Below, piece after piece: positions 11,372-23,800 of a stretch of 64,000 nucleotides of DNA (positions are counted from its first letter, which is position 1; each line of letters begins with the position of its first letter). The notes beneath the pieces were generated by a model. It worked only from the letters and a program-made list of their open reading frames with translations, did no database searches and was not told the origin of the DNA. The DNA comes from Acholoe squamosa (taxonomy: Eukaryota > Annelida > Polychaeta > Phyllodocida > Polynoidae). Both the position numbers and the translations under genes were made by a program. Where the stretch lies: positions 58,128,089 through 58,192,088 of the forward strand of contig OX439040.1 in assembly GCA_949317995.1 (NCBI GenBank), read 5' to 3'.

Positions 11372-12967
11372 TCATTTGCAGAATGGACCATGTAGAGTCA
11401 AACTAGTTACTCCCTGGTCCCGCTCGCCATAAAGCCTCACCAGGAGGGAGCCAGGGCAGCAGGGGTCCAGCCTGGCAGCACAGAATGTCCATGAATACTC
11501 CGCAGGACCATCTAGCGACTCACTTCCCTCACAGATATGAAAACTCTCGTACTGGCCGAAATAGTCTGCTCTCTGCCTAGCAGAACAGCTATGGCTGAAT
11601 CTGACAGCAAAGAAGGTGACTCCCCTCTCCTTGGTAGTTACTACAACTGGGTGGGAGAGGAATCTGGGAGGTCCAACTGAGTCAAATTGCTGGACTAGCC
11701 CCCTGGAGCAGGGGAAACAGTCGTGGCTGGGCAGCATGGGGTCAGAGGAGTGGATGAGGATAGTCTTCTTATTGCTGGCACCCCAGGGGTAGTGAGCAGT
11801 TAGTGTCAGATTGACAGGGGCATATGGGAGGTTACACAGATCCAGAGACCTGCCCAATTTATTCATAGCATTTTTCTCACAAATATCGGTTGCCTTGATA
11901 AAGGCTGTTGGGTATTCCTGGATGATTGAGCACAGGAGTTTTGGTGTTGTCATCCCAAGGTTGCACAGTCTGTGCACAGGGTAGCCCAAGTTGGTGACCG
12001 AAGGGAAAGCAGCCTGAAGTCCAAATGCAATCTTCAGACACAGCTCTGTTGCAAAGTCTTCAGTAGCTGACTCTAAAACCTCACACGTGGTATTAATTGC
12101 ATCTGCTATCGTCCTGCAGGTGGATACACCACCTCCATGGTTAGATCCCCTGCCCCAGATGGGGACCTGTAGATTGCAATTAGGTGTAGGACCCTGCCAT
12201 GGGCACCTCCCGGTGTCCAGGTATGGAACTATCTGTACAGGTAACACAGGTTCTCCTCCAGGGAATGAGAACTCACCTGAGAATGTAGTCCCACGGCTCG
12301 CCACAACTCCACACTGTGTCACTCTAATTGCTAAGGTATTTCCATGGAAGCAGTCTGGTAATTGAAATGAAGGTTCATCCCTGAGTACAGGTTTGGACGA
12401 TGGGGACTTAGAACCACTAATCAATGTCTCCAGTATATTTCTGTGATAGCTTAGATCAAGCCAGGTTTCAAAATGACCACTGGTTAGGTTCCCTGCTTTG
12501 TACAAGTCTTTCTGTCCATTTGTCCACAGAGAAATGTGAACATTCTGTAGGTGACTCCAATCTACATTTAAGTTCATTTTGTCATCAATGCTGTTCACGT
12601 GTTCAAAGATGGCTCCCTTATGGAGGACGACTTTGGCACTACCATTCTTTCCCACTGCCCTTCCTGTTTCGTGGAGAAGAAGTGTCCTTTGTAAAATACC
12701 TTGAGGCGATTTCACTCCTAGTACTGTAATTTCGTCCATATCAGTTTTAACCCTGAGTAGGGTATCATCCTCAGGGTCAGATATGATTGAAACCTTGGGG
12801 TCTGCAGATTTGCACCTATGCTTATGACAACCCTTATGCAAACTGTGGCAGCTTTCACTTGGTGTGTTGATGAGCAGGAATAGAGCTACCATTGGGATGA
12901 TTAAAATGCTCAGCACTGTTCCCATAGCAACTAGGCCTCCGTATTGCTTTAACAGCTTTGCGACCAT
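11372..12967 (-). CDS. Intronless 531-aa single-pass membrane protein, unknown function
   Basis: A single uninterrupted frame of 531 codons starts at ATG 12967 in good context (AAAATGG). Residues ~10-34 form one hydrophobic stretch after a short basic N-terminus, so a type II membrane or signal-anchored topology with an extracellular or lumenal C-terminal domain is likely. The ectodomain has more than 20 cysteines and several N-x-S/T sites (for example NGS at 108, NLT at 160, NTT at 292, NLT at 386), which fits a disulfide-bonded glycoprotein. I recognise no domain. The lack of introns, when neighbours have many, may reflect retroposition, a lineage-specific gene or an origin in a mobile element. 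A fragment 71% identical to residues 157-226 lies at 17894-18115, so the sequence has been duplicated locally. Confidence 0.75.
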   Translation of the reverse strand: MVAKLLKQYGGLVAMGTVLSILIIPMVALFLLINTPSESCHSLHKGCHKHRCKSADPKVSIISDPEDDTLLRVKTDMDEITVLGVKSPQGILQRTLLLHETGRAVGKNGSAKVVLHKGAIFEHVNSIDDKMNLNVDWSHLQNVHISLWTNGQKDLYKAGNLTSGHFETWLDLSYHRNILETLISGSKSPSSKPVLRDEPSFQLPDCFHGNTLAIRVTQCGVVASRGTTFSGEFSFPGGEPVLPVQIVPYLDTGRCPWQGPTPNCNLQVPIWGRGSNHGGGVSTCRTIADAINTTCEVLESATEDFATELCLKIAFGLQAAFPSVTNLGYPVHRLCNLGMTTPKLLCSIIQEYPTAFIKATDICEKNAMNKLGRSLDLCNLPYAPVNLTLTAHYPWGASNKKTILIHSSDPMLPSHDCFPCSRGLVQQFDSVGPPRFLSHPVVVTTKERGVTFFAVRFSHSCSARQRADYFGQYESFHICEGSESLDGPAEYSWTFCAARLDPCCPGSLLVRLYGERDQGVTSLTLHGPFCK

Positions 12968-14270
12968 TTTGAGATTTGTTGGAAGAAATATTATAGATGC
13001 AGATGGGGGAGTCCGTGCAAAGGGAAAGTGAGATATCTCTAGGTGCGCCTGTCCACTGTCTGCCTGCCTCCTGTTCTCGCTCTATCCTCTGAATGGTCTC
13101 AGCCTTGCTATGTGCAGTCTGACTCTTCCCCCTCCTGTGATTGTTTTAAGAAAGCATCTGGCTGATCAAGGGGGGGGGCTATAGATGGTTGGTTTGTGTA
13201 TACATTATTCTATTGCCATGGCAGAAGAGGGCCTACCCTCCTCAACCCAACTTTTGACCAATGTGAGATCCTAGAAACTTTCCACCCTCCCTTCAGAGTG
13301 TATTCGTACCGACCATAATGTGTAGGTCTAGACCGTAAAAGCACCATCTTGCTTGATACAAAAAGGGGTAATATCCATTCCATATGAGCACAGAGTTGCG
13401 GGGACTTAGCCAAGAGTGCAAAGCAAAACAACAGGAAACATTAAGACAGTTAAATAATAGTATATAACTACAGGGAATCGACCGCTAAACTTGAATTATC
13501 ATCAGGACATTGGCCCTTGTAGGAGTGAAGTCAGGGGTGGCTAAAACAGAAGTCAAGAAGGATAAACTCACCTTAACCTTAAATCGACCTTGACCCTATG
13601 TGACCTTAACTGGCCCCCTGTACCATCGCTTCCCAGGAGCATCAACCAAAGACAAACGCTTTGGTTGAAGAGTATTTGTATTTGATTTCATATGCACTTG
13701 AGTTCATGAGGTCAAGTCATCTGGACTCGCCTATTTCCATGCATACACATATCTGAGGGTGGGTGGTACGGACAGTGAGTAGGCTGAGGTCTGGTGTGAT
13801 TATTTTGTAAATACAGACCTCTGCGCCCCATGTGTATTATAGAATACTGAGGTTACCATATCATGTTATTGTTTGGTCTCAGTCAGGGGTAATGCAGTCT
13901 ATATGTTGCATTCACATATACTTCGCTTTAAGTCCCTAGAGAGGGGTTCTAAAAGTAATACTAAAATGATTCCACTTGTTCAAAAGTCCAACAACATTTT
14001 TACTTTGACCGTCAGTGATAGAATGCATTGTACATTAAATGTTCATTTTGCACCAACGGAACTAATATTTGGGGATTCTCATGTTTATTCTCTGAGAGCT
14101 AATGCTTAGTTTTATGCATCATGTCGATCAGTTTGCAAGTATGCACCAATACAATAAGGTGGCAAGTCTCTCACTAGCTGTACATGGTTCACTATGCTTA
14201 TAACGGCTTACAATTAGACTGCAGTTGTCATTGCATATAATCTACTGTTTACTTCATACTGATATTGTGA
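12968..14270. other. Intergenic, nothing recognised
   Basis: Contains the putative 5' flank of the 531-aa gene (12968-13150) and low-complexity patches. I found no exon with splice sites and no clear element ends. Confidence 0.4.
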
Positions 14271-14669
14271 TAGATTCAAGATTCAAGTTTGTTTTTTTTT
14301 ATCAAGATTCAAGATGGCTTTATTGATTATGTACAGGTACACTTATGTCAGCACCAGGTTTTCATTTACAATGTTGTAGACAGATTTTATATATGAGTAT
14401 ATACAGTTCACAGCCCCTGGCCTTTTAGATGATTTGCAATATGGGGCCACTGCTAGTATTTGAGAAAGTTTCCTAGTGTCATCGTGTCTTTTATAGTAAT
14501 CAACGAACTTGAGGTATTTTGTTTCAAACAATGACCGTGCGTTTCTCATCTCGGGCATGTTACAATGTAAGAAGACATGATTGACATCTTGCACAGCATT
14601 ACAGAATGTGCACTTAGAATTGACAGGTTTCTTTCCTCTATATCTTCTTGACAGGCTGTCAAGTGTCAA
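14271..14669 (-). mobile_element. LINE 3' fragment (C-terminal zinc motif and tail)
   Basis: The minus-strand frame 14669-14343 ends a non-LTR retrotransposon ORF: KCTFCNAVQDVNHVFLHC is the Cys/His motif often found after the reverse transcriptase of such elements. It begins at TTG, not ATG, because it is a 5'-truncated fragment. Downstream on the same strand is AATAAA and a short tail built of CTTGAATCTTG repeats (14271-14312), a typical simple-repeat LINE 3' tail. Confidence 0.75.
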
Positions 14670-14787
14670 GTGATATGATCACATGGGAGGAACAGGAAAT
14701 TCTAAATTTGCTAGATTGGATCTGCCTCATTCAATTAGAGGTTAGTCCTCCTCTTTAGGTCATGTACAGGATCATAAGAATGCATTA

Positions 14788-14791
<4 letters not shown>

Positions 14792-14864
<73 letters not shown>

Positions 14865-14965
14865 TCATTCACTCTGGCGCTCACTCTCACGCTCACTCCT
14901 CCCTTCACAAAGAAACATTTTCTCTCTGTCTCTCTCGTGTCTCTCACTGCCTGCCTGCCTGGTCG

Positions 14966-15024
<59 letters not shown>
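14792..15024. repeat. (CT)n / (CA)n microsatellites
   Basis: (CT)n at 14792-14842 runs into (CA)n at 14843-14863. A second (CT)n tract lies at 14967-15024. Open frames across it encode only S-L or E-R repeats and are not genes. Confidence 0.95.
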
Positions 15025-15027
<3 letters not shown>

Positions 15028-17830
15028 CATCCCCTCCCCAAACTGTTGAAAATCAGATGGTTTGACAGAGACGTTAATTATTAGTTGACAGAAAGAAACG
15101 GGGACATATCTTAACTCAATAAAAGGGAAATACACCCTTTTTAGTTGGTCGATATAATACTAAATAGATATATCATTCATTTTCTAGATTCTTGGACTCT
15201 GTGGTGATGAAATGGAACGTTTGCTCTCTTTGCACAGGTAATATAGGGTATGTGTTATAGAGCCAAATATAGATTTCATAAACCACTAATATTGGCATGG
15301 GATAAAGTGATGCTAATATAGATCTCTGTGTGTGATAATTGATGGTACAAAGATAACCCTTATCAGGAGTGAATGGGATGAGACTGTCAGGATCCTTGTT
15401 ATGTGATATAATAAAACCAGGGTTCTAGCACTGGCTGACACCTAGATTCCCTACCCATCTATTCCTGCACGATATCGCACCATTGTCTATCGGGATGTAG
15501 ATCTGTTGTTATCAGTTATGTTTGATATCAAGTTTGATTGGTAGATGGCTGAATCTGTTCATTCATCGAATTTACATATCATATAAAAAGAACCTTACTG
15601 GAACCGACATCGGCTCAGTGCTCATTGTTGAATATCTTAGAATCTAGGCTGACAAGTCTCTCAAATATTTAGTTAACAAAACTCAAAACAAACTTCTACA
15701 ACACGTCTTCTCAGTATCGAAGGTGAAAGTGATGGTCTCGCATCGCACCATGCACATCAAGTGAAGACAGGCTAGATTTTCTGGGCATGTGCAATTGGCA
15801 TTTTTCACACTTTTGTGTGCTTATGCACCTACAGAATAAAAACTTATGAACCAATATCCTGCCTTTTGGTCCCAATTGGAAGGGAACGCCATAACCTTTC
15901 AAATGCATGTACTCTCTTGCATATCCAACCATAATATTTGGATTTGTTGGCTTCCAAAGTTGAAAATTGGTGATAAAAGGCAAATTTGACAAAAAAAAGC
16001 AGGTTTTTTACAGCCCTGGCATAAATCCCAGAGGGGTTCCAGAACCTCAGATATAGCTTTTTCTCATTGATATATTTGTTGTGTTAATGATTCAGAAGGT
16101 TTTTGGGTATTGTAGAGCATTTAAGTATTTGTTGGTGTAACATTCAGTGTAAGATGACACTCAAATGTCCATCTGACAGTAAAACTAAAACCCTCCCATA
16201 TTCTAAACTAAGGCAGTTAATAGAGTATCCTTACTCTGCTCAGAATTGAGGGGCACTAGGGTAGTTAAGCTGCCGCAAAAATGTTTTTGCTGTAGTCTTT
16301 TGCACTTTTCCTGTCGGAAGGACAAATATCTTAATCTCACAAGAAATTTGGATGCATCCTTTATGTTTTAAATCAAGCACAGTCATCCAACAGATAAAGT
16401 CTGAATTTTAGGGTCATTTTAAGCTAATGCCGTGCTGAGTTGGTGGTCTATTAGTTTATGATGATCATTATTTGTGGACAGATGAGGGGAAAGGGTCCTC
16501 CGAGGTAAAATGTGAAATTTAAAAGTGATGTTATCAGCTTTAAAATGAGGTACAACACTTGCAGATGGCCTTTCTAGTCTTGGAGGTATTGCTTCATGAA
16601 AATAGAATAATATAACTGTATCAATACAGCCAATAAGCTATATCATTCATTGTATTAATTGCATCTAGTTAGCATAATGATTTAAATAATCAATTAAAAT
16701 GACCATCCCTTTCCATTCATTTGGGTATATCTCTGGATCTAGAAATGGTATCTTTAAGCTTTTTTCAGCATATGAATCTCCATGAATCATTATATAAGTT
16801 GACATCATTTCTTTTTCTTTTTGAATACAATTCTGGTTGCCATGGCAACACATTTCTCTGAGAACCTTTATTTAGGCCTTGCTTTGGATTCAAAACGTTC
16901 CATTTGCATTCTAAACATACAGAAAGTGCCAGGAAATAGAACGTTTTTTTTGAGAAAATCATCTTTTTCTGTGCAAAAAAGTACATAAAAGCAATTTTTG
17001 GTCTATTTTTCACATATCTAGCCTTTGTAGCCCCCCATGTGGCCAAATCCAGTACTAAAAATCCTGCAGGGAGGGCCATTTCCCCTCATCTTAGAGTAGG
17101 CATGCTGAACTTAATGTAGATTGATTTTAATGACTCTTTAAGCATTTTCTAGAAAATTAGAGGGAAAATAGCATTTTTTAACAAGAATTTTCATTTTTTC
17201 ACAAGATGGCTGAATTTCATCAGCCTATATCTCAAAAATTTTTTGAACAGTGATGTTTATTCATGAGCTTACTAAACTTGTATACTGTAAGAGCTGGTAA
17301 ACAAAATTAGAAGTTTCTGTGGTGTACATATTGGTAACAAAATCATATCCCTGATTAAATCAGTCGGATAGACACAAAAAGTGACAAATTTTTATCACAC
17401 AGCTATAAAAATGGAACCAGTAGGGATAACTGTGTATAATTGGTGGTTCCAAGGAGCCAAGACATTGTTCTTTCAATGTAATACAGTGATTAATTCCTTT
17501 TCTGAATTTGATATTTGGGGCCTTCTCAGGGAGATTTGTAAGTCCCTAGGAAATCTGGCCCAGTCTACATTTGAAGCCTGGTAACCATGGCACTTGTTAG
17601 ATATATATATATAAAAAAACGCCATTTGATCACTTATTCAATAACACTAACAATCTCTTTGTTCAAAAACGTTCACCACTCCCTATTCAGCCCTTTATAT
17701 AAAAAAAGAAGAAAATGTTTACAATTATGTTTTAATATTACCCCTGAGGCACCCCCCTTTGGGTGCCCCAGTGTTGTGAGAGGATATCCTCTGTTGACGT
17801 TCTGGGTCATGTAGTTTGTAGTAAGTCACC
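15025..17830. other. Intergenic, old interspersed repeats
   Basis: Includes the repeat at 16730-16850 with a GTTGCCATGGCAAC box (16839-16852), and a block at 17035-17085 with GTACTAAAAATCC that matches, partly inverted, 8640-8720 and 42900-42975. The minus frame at 15711-15992 looks like a decayed repeat rather than a gene. No exon found. Confidence 0.45.
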
Positions 17831-17852
17831 TGACACCACCTGATATAGATGT

Positions 17853-18156
17853 AATGTATCTACATAGACTGTGCTTCGCATGACCATGTAGTTCTCCTCT
17901 GTCCACCGCAACTCCACACTGTGTCGCTCTAATCGCTAAGGTATTTCCATGGAACCAGTCTGATGATTTCAATGAGTGCTCATCCCTGACTATAGGCTTG
18001 GTCGAAGGGGAATTAGAATTACTAATTAATGCCTCTAGTGTATTCCTGTAATCACTTAGATCCAGCCAGATCTCAAAATGACCACTGGTTAGGTTCCCTG
18101 CTTTGCCCACATGATAATGTATCTGCATAGACTGTGCTTCGCATCACCATGTAGTT
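17853..18156. repeat. 41-bp direct repeats flanking a gene fragment
   Basis: 17853-17893 and 18116-18156 are direct copies of the same 41 bp with two differences (both contain CATAGACTGTGCTTCGCAT). They bracket the 222-bp pseudogene fragment. Confidence 0.9.
17894..18115 (-). pseudogene. Partial copy of the 531-aa membrane protein gene
   Basis: The minus-strand translation matches residues 157-226 of the protein encoded at 11372-12967, with about 50 of 70 positions identical and no gaps. Cys206 of the parent is Trp here. There is no start codon, no C-terminal part and no splice site. It is bracketed by 41-bp direct repeats absent from the parent gene. The reading frame is still open, so the copy is either fairly recent or was constrained for a time. 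Confidence 0.85.
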
Positions 18157-18977
18157 TGGGCGCAATGTAGGCAGAATCATAATGTGATTTGATATTCCTC
18201 AATCGCAGGACAGGAATAATTTTACTACTTTGCTCCCCTTTCCCATCGATAGGTATCAATTGCCTTTGTTTCCTATTTGTAAGATGATTGTCCCACGGTG
18301 TAGGCCTACATGTAATTGTCTCCAGTTATCTTTTAGCATATTTTCCAAACATCACACATCTATGACTATCATGTACTATGAATCAAAAATTGAGTAAGCA
18401 TAAAGTGAGTAGATATAGGTGAGGGGCACTCTTGATCTGAAGTAAAGATCCCTTTTCTATTATACTTTATGTTTGACATGTGGATCCTACCATGCCGAGG
18501 CTCCATGAGTCATCTACTACAACAATGACACTGGAGAGGTTACCAACTAGTACTACTACGTAAGGGGGATCCACACAGTCTACATCTACTATCACATGCA
18601 CTATAGGTCTCTGTATCAATGTAGGGAAATTGAGGGGAAAAATCCCATTTCACATTGCTAGCTAGCACATTAAGAGACCACTATTTACTCTAGATATCTA
18701 TCAATGGTGAATAATTCCTGATAAGTTATTCTATATAATGCAATGACCGTTGTGGCTCTATCTGCTTCCCATTCACATCAATGTGGCCCTATTTTCCTGC
18801 ATGGTTCTATAACATATCATAAAAATAACACGAGCCTCAGCTTCACCCACAGTAGGCCTTTAACAGCTGGTCTGACAAGACCTGAGGTCTAAGGCTATCA
18901 CAGTGCCATATTCGACTTTGATTTGGCCTTGAATTGGCCTTGTTTTGTCATTGATTGGATCTGGATTTGGCCTTGCC
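18157..18977. promoter_or_regulatory. Presumed 5' flank of the ceramidase gene
   Basis: No other exon is visible here. I see no clear TATA box close to the ATG and the 5' UTR is not defined. The call rests on position only. Confidence 0.3.
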
Positions 18978-20414
18978 ATGGCAGGTCAGGGTCGTATTCT
19001 GCTGGCGGTGTTGGTCGTTGTGGCAGGATTGGTGAATGGAGACGAGGATTACATGATTGGAGCTGGCATTGGTGATGTCACTGGACCAGCAGCAGAAATA
19101 AACATGGTAGGTAGCTTTATTTTGAAATAGCCATTCATATTTGAGTTGCTTAGATAGGTGGCTTTCACTAAGCCATATTCATTACACCACTGTCTCAATA
19201 CATTAATCTATCCTATATCGTTATGTTAATTTTTCACATCCCTAAGGGGTATATCATAGCATGTATTTTCCTCGTTTTCTGCAATTCCTTTTTATTTGAT
19301 TAATCTTTCTTTGTAGAATTATAAATCACTTGAGAATAATGTAATAAGTAACAGATTCTAAGTTGTTGTATGTGATACCCACTCCAGTCAGCTCAACGCA
19401 TTTATATACCACACAATAGGTATTTCACTATCCAAAATATGTCTGATGCTTATACCAACATGGCTGCTGATGCAGATCTTCTGAAGGATGATGAAGAAGC
19501 CTCAAAATATGTATTTGGAACAATGTTTTCTGGCCAGTACAGTGTGTGTATCGAATCTCGTCGTGCAGTTTTAGTGTTATATTTTTTTTCATTGATATCT
19601 CCATAACTGATTTTCTTTTTAAAAAAGATTTACTTTATGCATCTCTGGAATATATTTTCCATTAGATGGGGTACGCTAAACCAGGTCAGGACACTGCAGG
19701 TATCCACCTCCGTCAACACAGCCGGGCATTTATCTTTGCTGACAAGAAGACACCCGACCAGAGAGTTGTATTCATCAGTGTGGATGTCGGCATGATCTCC
19801 ATCAATATCAAGAAAGGGGTGAGTATAAGATGAAAGAAGAATTCTATAAAGTATCATTATAATTAGACAATGTGTGCTAAAATCAGGAAAAAACCTTCGT
19901 CATTATTAGGAATATTGGGTACAATGTAACCCAGGTCAGATGCCACGTTGTGTTATGTGGGTAGTTCTTGTCAAATTTCAAGTCTGATGATGCTGGAATT
20001 CTTGTTAACCCTAAAGAATTACAATTTCTCTTTATGGCAATCTTCTATTATTTCAGGTATTGGATAAGTTGAAGGAGACATATGGTACCATGTATCGGGC
20101 TGACAATGTGATGATATCAGGTACTCATACACACTCCGGGGTAGCAGGGTTCCACCAGTATGTTCTCTACCTCGTCACATCCCTAGGATTTGTCAGGGAG
20201 TCCTACGACAACCTCGTCGACGGCATTGTTAGGGTAAGGTTTACTCATTCCTATAGTATTTCTCATCAATAGTATTTCTTCCATACAGGGCTGTAGAATT
20301 TCCAAGTATTTCAGACCATTATGTTTGCACAGTCTTCAAGTGTATGTATGCCATATAGACTTGCACAATCTGCAAGCCTATAATGCCATCCAGACTTGCA
20401 CAGTATATATGCAG

Positions 20415-20471
<57 letters not shown>

Positions 20472-20793
20472 AGCGGAGAGGCTCGTCCGCCACGCAGTCA
20501 TTCGGGGAAAGTCTCAACGCTCGGGAGTGGTCCGCCGAAACGCTGCACGAGAGGCAGCGTCTCGGTGGAGACTTGTATATAAAGCGCAACTAGTTCCACC
20601 GGAGGTCAGATCCAGCCGACAGCCCGAGGTGAACAGTCAAGCAGCTAGCTCCCGGAGGAGGTTGCAGACGACATTTCTACCAGCAGATGGCATTTAGATG
20701 GTGTGGCCAAGGAGTGCCAGGGTAATAAACCAAGCGAGTTAATTTTACTTGACGGGTTGTGTTCTTCGATCATTCATAATACGAACGGGCGCT

Positions 20794-20857
<64 letters not shown>

Positions 20858-23800
20858 ATGCAGGCATACAAGACGCGGTCTGCAATCTAGACACATGCCA
20901 TTCAGGCATGGCTTGCAAGTCTATACATGGCATTCAGATTTGCACACTCTGCAAATCTATTCAATATTGCTATCCAGACGTCCATAGTCTGCTGGGTGCA
21001 CAAGCCATCCTGTCTAAAAGTCTGTAGATGCCATACACATGCCCTGCAGTCTTTTTGGTCTTTATGCTGCATGGATAGGGCTAGTGGTGACAAGCCTGCC
21101 AGCACTGCATTCATGCATCATGATGGGAAAGGAACATAAATCCTGGAGGAAACATGGTCCTCCTTAAATATTGAAGGCCATTTTACAGCTTTATAATGAT
21201 ATTGTAAATATTGTAAAGCTGTACTCCAGCCTGCTATATAATAAATTTTGGAAGTATCGTAAAAGAGTCCCTACACAAAACATTTGATTACAGGCATGCT
21301 ACTGGTGGTGGAAAATGGACAATGGCTTGGTGGGCATTAGCTCATTAACCTAAGTGATGCAGGCTCCATTTGACTATTTGGGAAGAAGTACCTCCGCTGC
21401 GTGATGGGGCGCATATGAATACATTGATATTTTTTTTTAATATTTGGAAGCCTATAGCTCTGGAACCACTCAATTGATCTCCATGGGATTAAAACCACTG
21501 GATGGGGAAATTTTCTGGTTCTTTTTTTAATTTCTCAAAATACCCAGAATGCAATATTCAGCCCCCTGTGGCCCAAAAGGCAAAAAAGAGGTTTTTGCCC
21601 TAACTCAGGAACTATTTAACGGATTGCCATAAAATTCGGGCATATTGTGGCAGACAAGTTAGTCTTTTAGCTGACAAAAAAAATCAGAAAGGCACATTGG
21701 AAACTCTGTATACAGTGATAGTTTTAGCTAAAAATGAGTGTTTTGGCTCATTTTGCTGGCTAGCTCCTTCACTATGGGACTGAGGTTCCTGGCTAGCTCC
21801 TTCAATATGGGTCTGATGGCTTAATAGAGGATTTCAAATGAAAGCCCTAACAATTTTGCATAGCTTTGACCATTCAAACTTTCCAATGGGACAAGATCTT
21901 GCTCCACTGGGGCCCAAAACTTGTTAAACTGACGGCCTTGGAGCGGCCCTGCACGCAATTTATGAATCATAATTTATTATAGGACCAAGGTTCAGCAGCA
22001 CCATACTGACGTGATGTATGACACTTAGATCTAAGTGTTTTGTATTGTCCTCTTCTACTGAGAGTACCATGACATTGGCTGCTGATAAGGAATCACACAC
22101 ACCAAGGGCACTAGGGTCATCGTGAATGTATACATGACTTCAGTAGTTACCAAAATAAAGTTATTCCGGGCATTCCTATGACCCAGCTGTCATACAATAA
22201 TCGCATGTTTGCCATACAAGAAGTCGATGTAGGCATCAACATGTTTTAGTCACAATATCATTTTTAGGAAACCTTGTTTATGTTTAGTCTTCTTAAATTC
22301 AAATAATGGAATGACTTCCACAGAGAATCAAATTGTATTCCCACACTGTACACATTTTATCATAATACGTGTGTGTCATGTGAATGTTCCAAAAGCTCAT
22401 CTTTCTATATCTCCATTTTACAGAGTGTTAACCAGGCGCATACTGATATGAAGCCAGCAAACATCCACCTTCACAAGGGCATCTTAGATAACTCCAACAT
22501 TAACCGGTCTCCTGCCAGCTACCTCAATAATCCAGATACAGAGCGAGCAAAGTAAGATCTGCAATGAATCTAGATTTTTGATGATCTAATATCCTGTTCA
22601 TGTTGACTACAGCTTTGTATTGCTCTGGTATTTGATGATTTTCTACTTTCGTTCCTGCTTCTTCTAATAGGTATCGTGGTAAGTAAATATATTCGTCCGT
22701 ATGGGATCAAGTAACTCTCTTAATCTATTCGTTTTTTCTTAGATACGACCACAACACTGACCATGAGATGGTGATGATGAAACTGGTCGATGCTAAGGGG
22801 CAGGGATTTGGCCTTATCGAGTAAGTATTCTTCGTATAGCTTTATGAAATACCTTAGATATAGCATTGGATAAGTGGGTAATATTTATGAGAAGATTATC
22901 TCTGATTGTTGAATCAGGGTAGGGACAAAACCAGGGCATACCCTTATAATCAAATTCCCCTCTAATATGTACATCCCAGATATTTAGCTGGTCCACCGAT
23001 GGGCTCTTCAGAGTGATGCATGGTATAGGTAGGGGAGGATTTAGAAACTAAAGCATAACTGTGACACAACAAGGGAAAAGGTAACATTACGGGGATTTTG
23101 TGCTATTCACAGCCACTAGGTGGCAGAACCAAATAATTCAAAAGGGTACTTCTGCTGTAATCTATCAGAATACTTTCTGTATGTCTTCTTAGATATGTGG
23201 ACAATCATAGACCCTGAATAATGGGCATACACTTCTTTTATAGCAAAATAAGCAAGTCATCATGCCCAAAACTAATATTTTCCATGTAAGCTGACAGAAA
23301 TTGCAATATTTCTAGTTCAGGTATGCCTATCTGATTAGAGTACTTAGTTGACCAAGATAATATTCAATGAATTCACTAAAACATTATCTGTTTCAATTGT
23401 ATTCTGACAATCTATGATGTTATACCATGTGCAGCATTGCTGAGGCCACCTGGTGGCCATAAATAACATTAAATCCACGTAATGTTACGTTTTCCCACGT
23501 TGTGTCACACTGTTATATCCTTTTTTTTCTTGTAGTTGGTTTGCAGTACACCCAGTGAGCATGAACAATACTAACCACCTCATCAGTGCCGACCACAAGG
23601 GAGTGGCCGAACTACTGTTTGAGAAGGAAATGAACCCAGGAGCTCAAGTTGGCAAGGTTAACAATGCTATCACATACATTCAATGAGTTAATGTCAAGGA
23701 AGTTTCTATAGCTCAAGTTAATATAGCTATAGTGTCTGTTGCAAGTATAATGTAGCTGTGTTTCATAAGCACAAAGACTGCCTTGAATTTCCAGGAGAAT

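Noticed and set aside
14762-15135. Serine/leucine and arginine/glutamate repeat proteins
   Set aside because: Translations of (CT)n/(GA)n microsatellites.
19438-19610. Short acidic frame in ceramidase intron 1 (TNMAADADLLKDDEEASKY)
   Set aside because: About 55 codons only. It is not needed for the ceramidase, since exon 1 joins exon 2 in phase with family motifs intact.
20311-21027. Several frames with IYIYIY runs
   Set aside because: Translations of (TA)n around the solo LTR.
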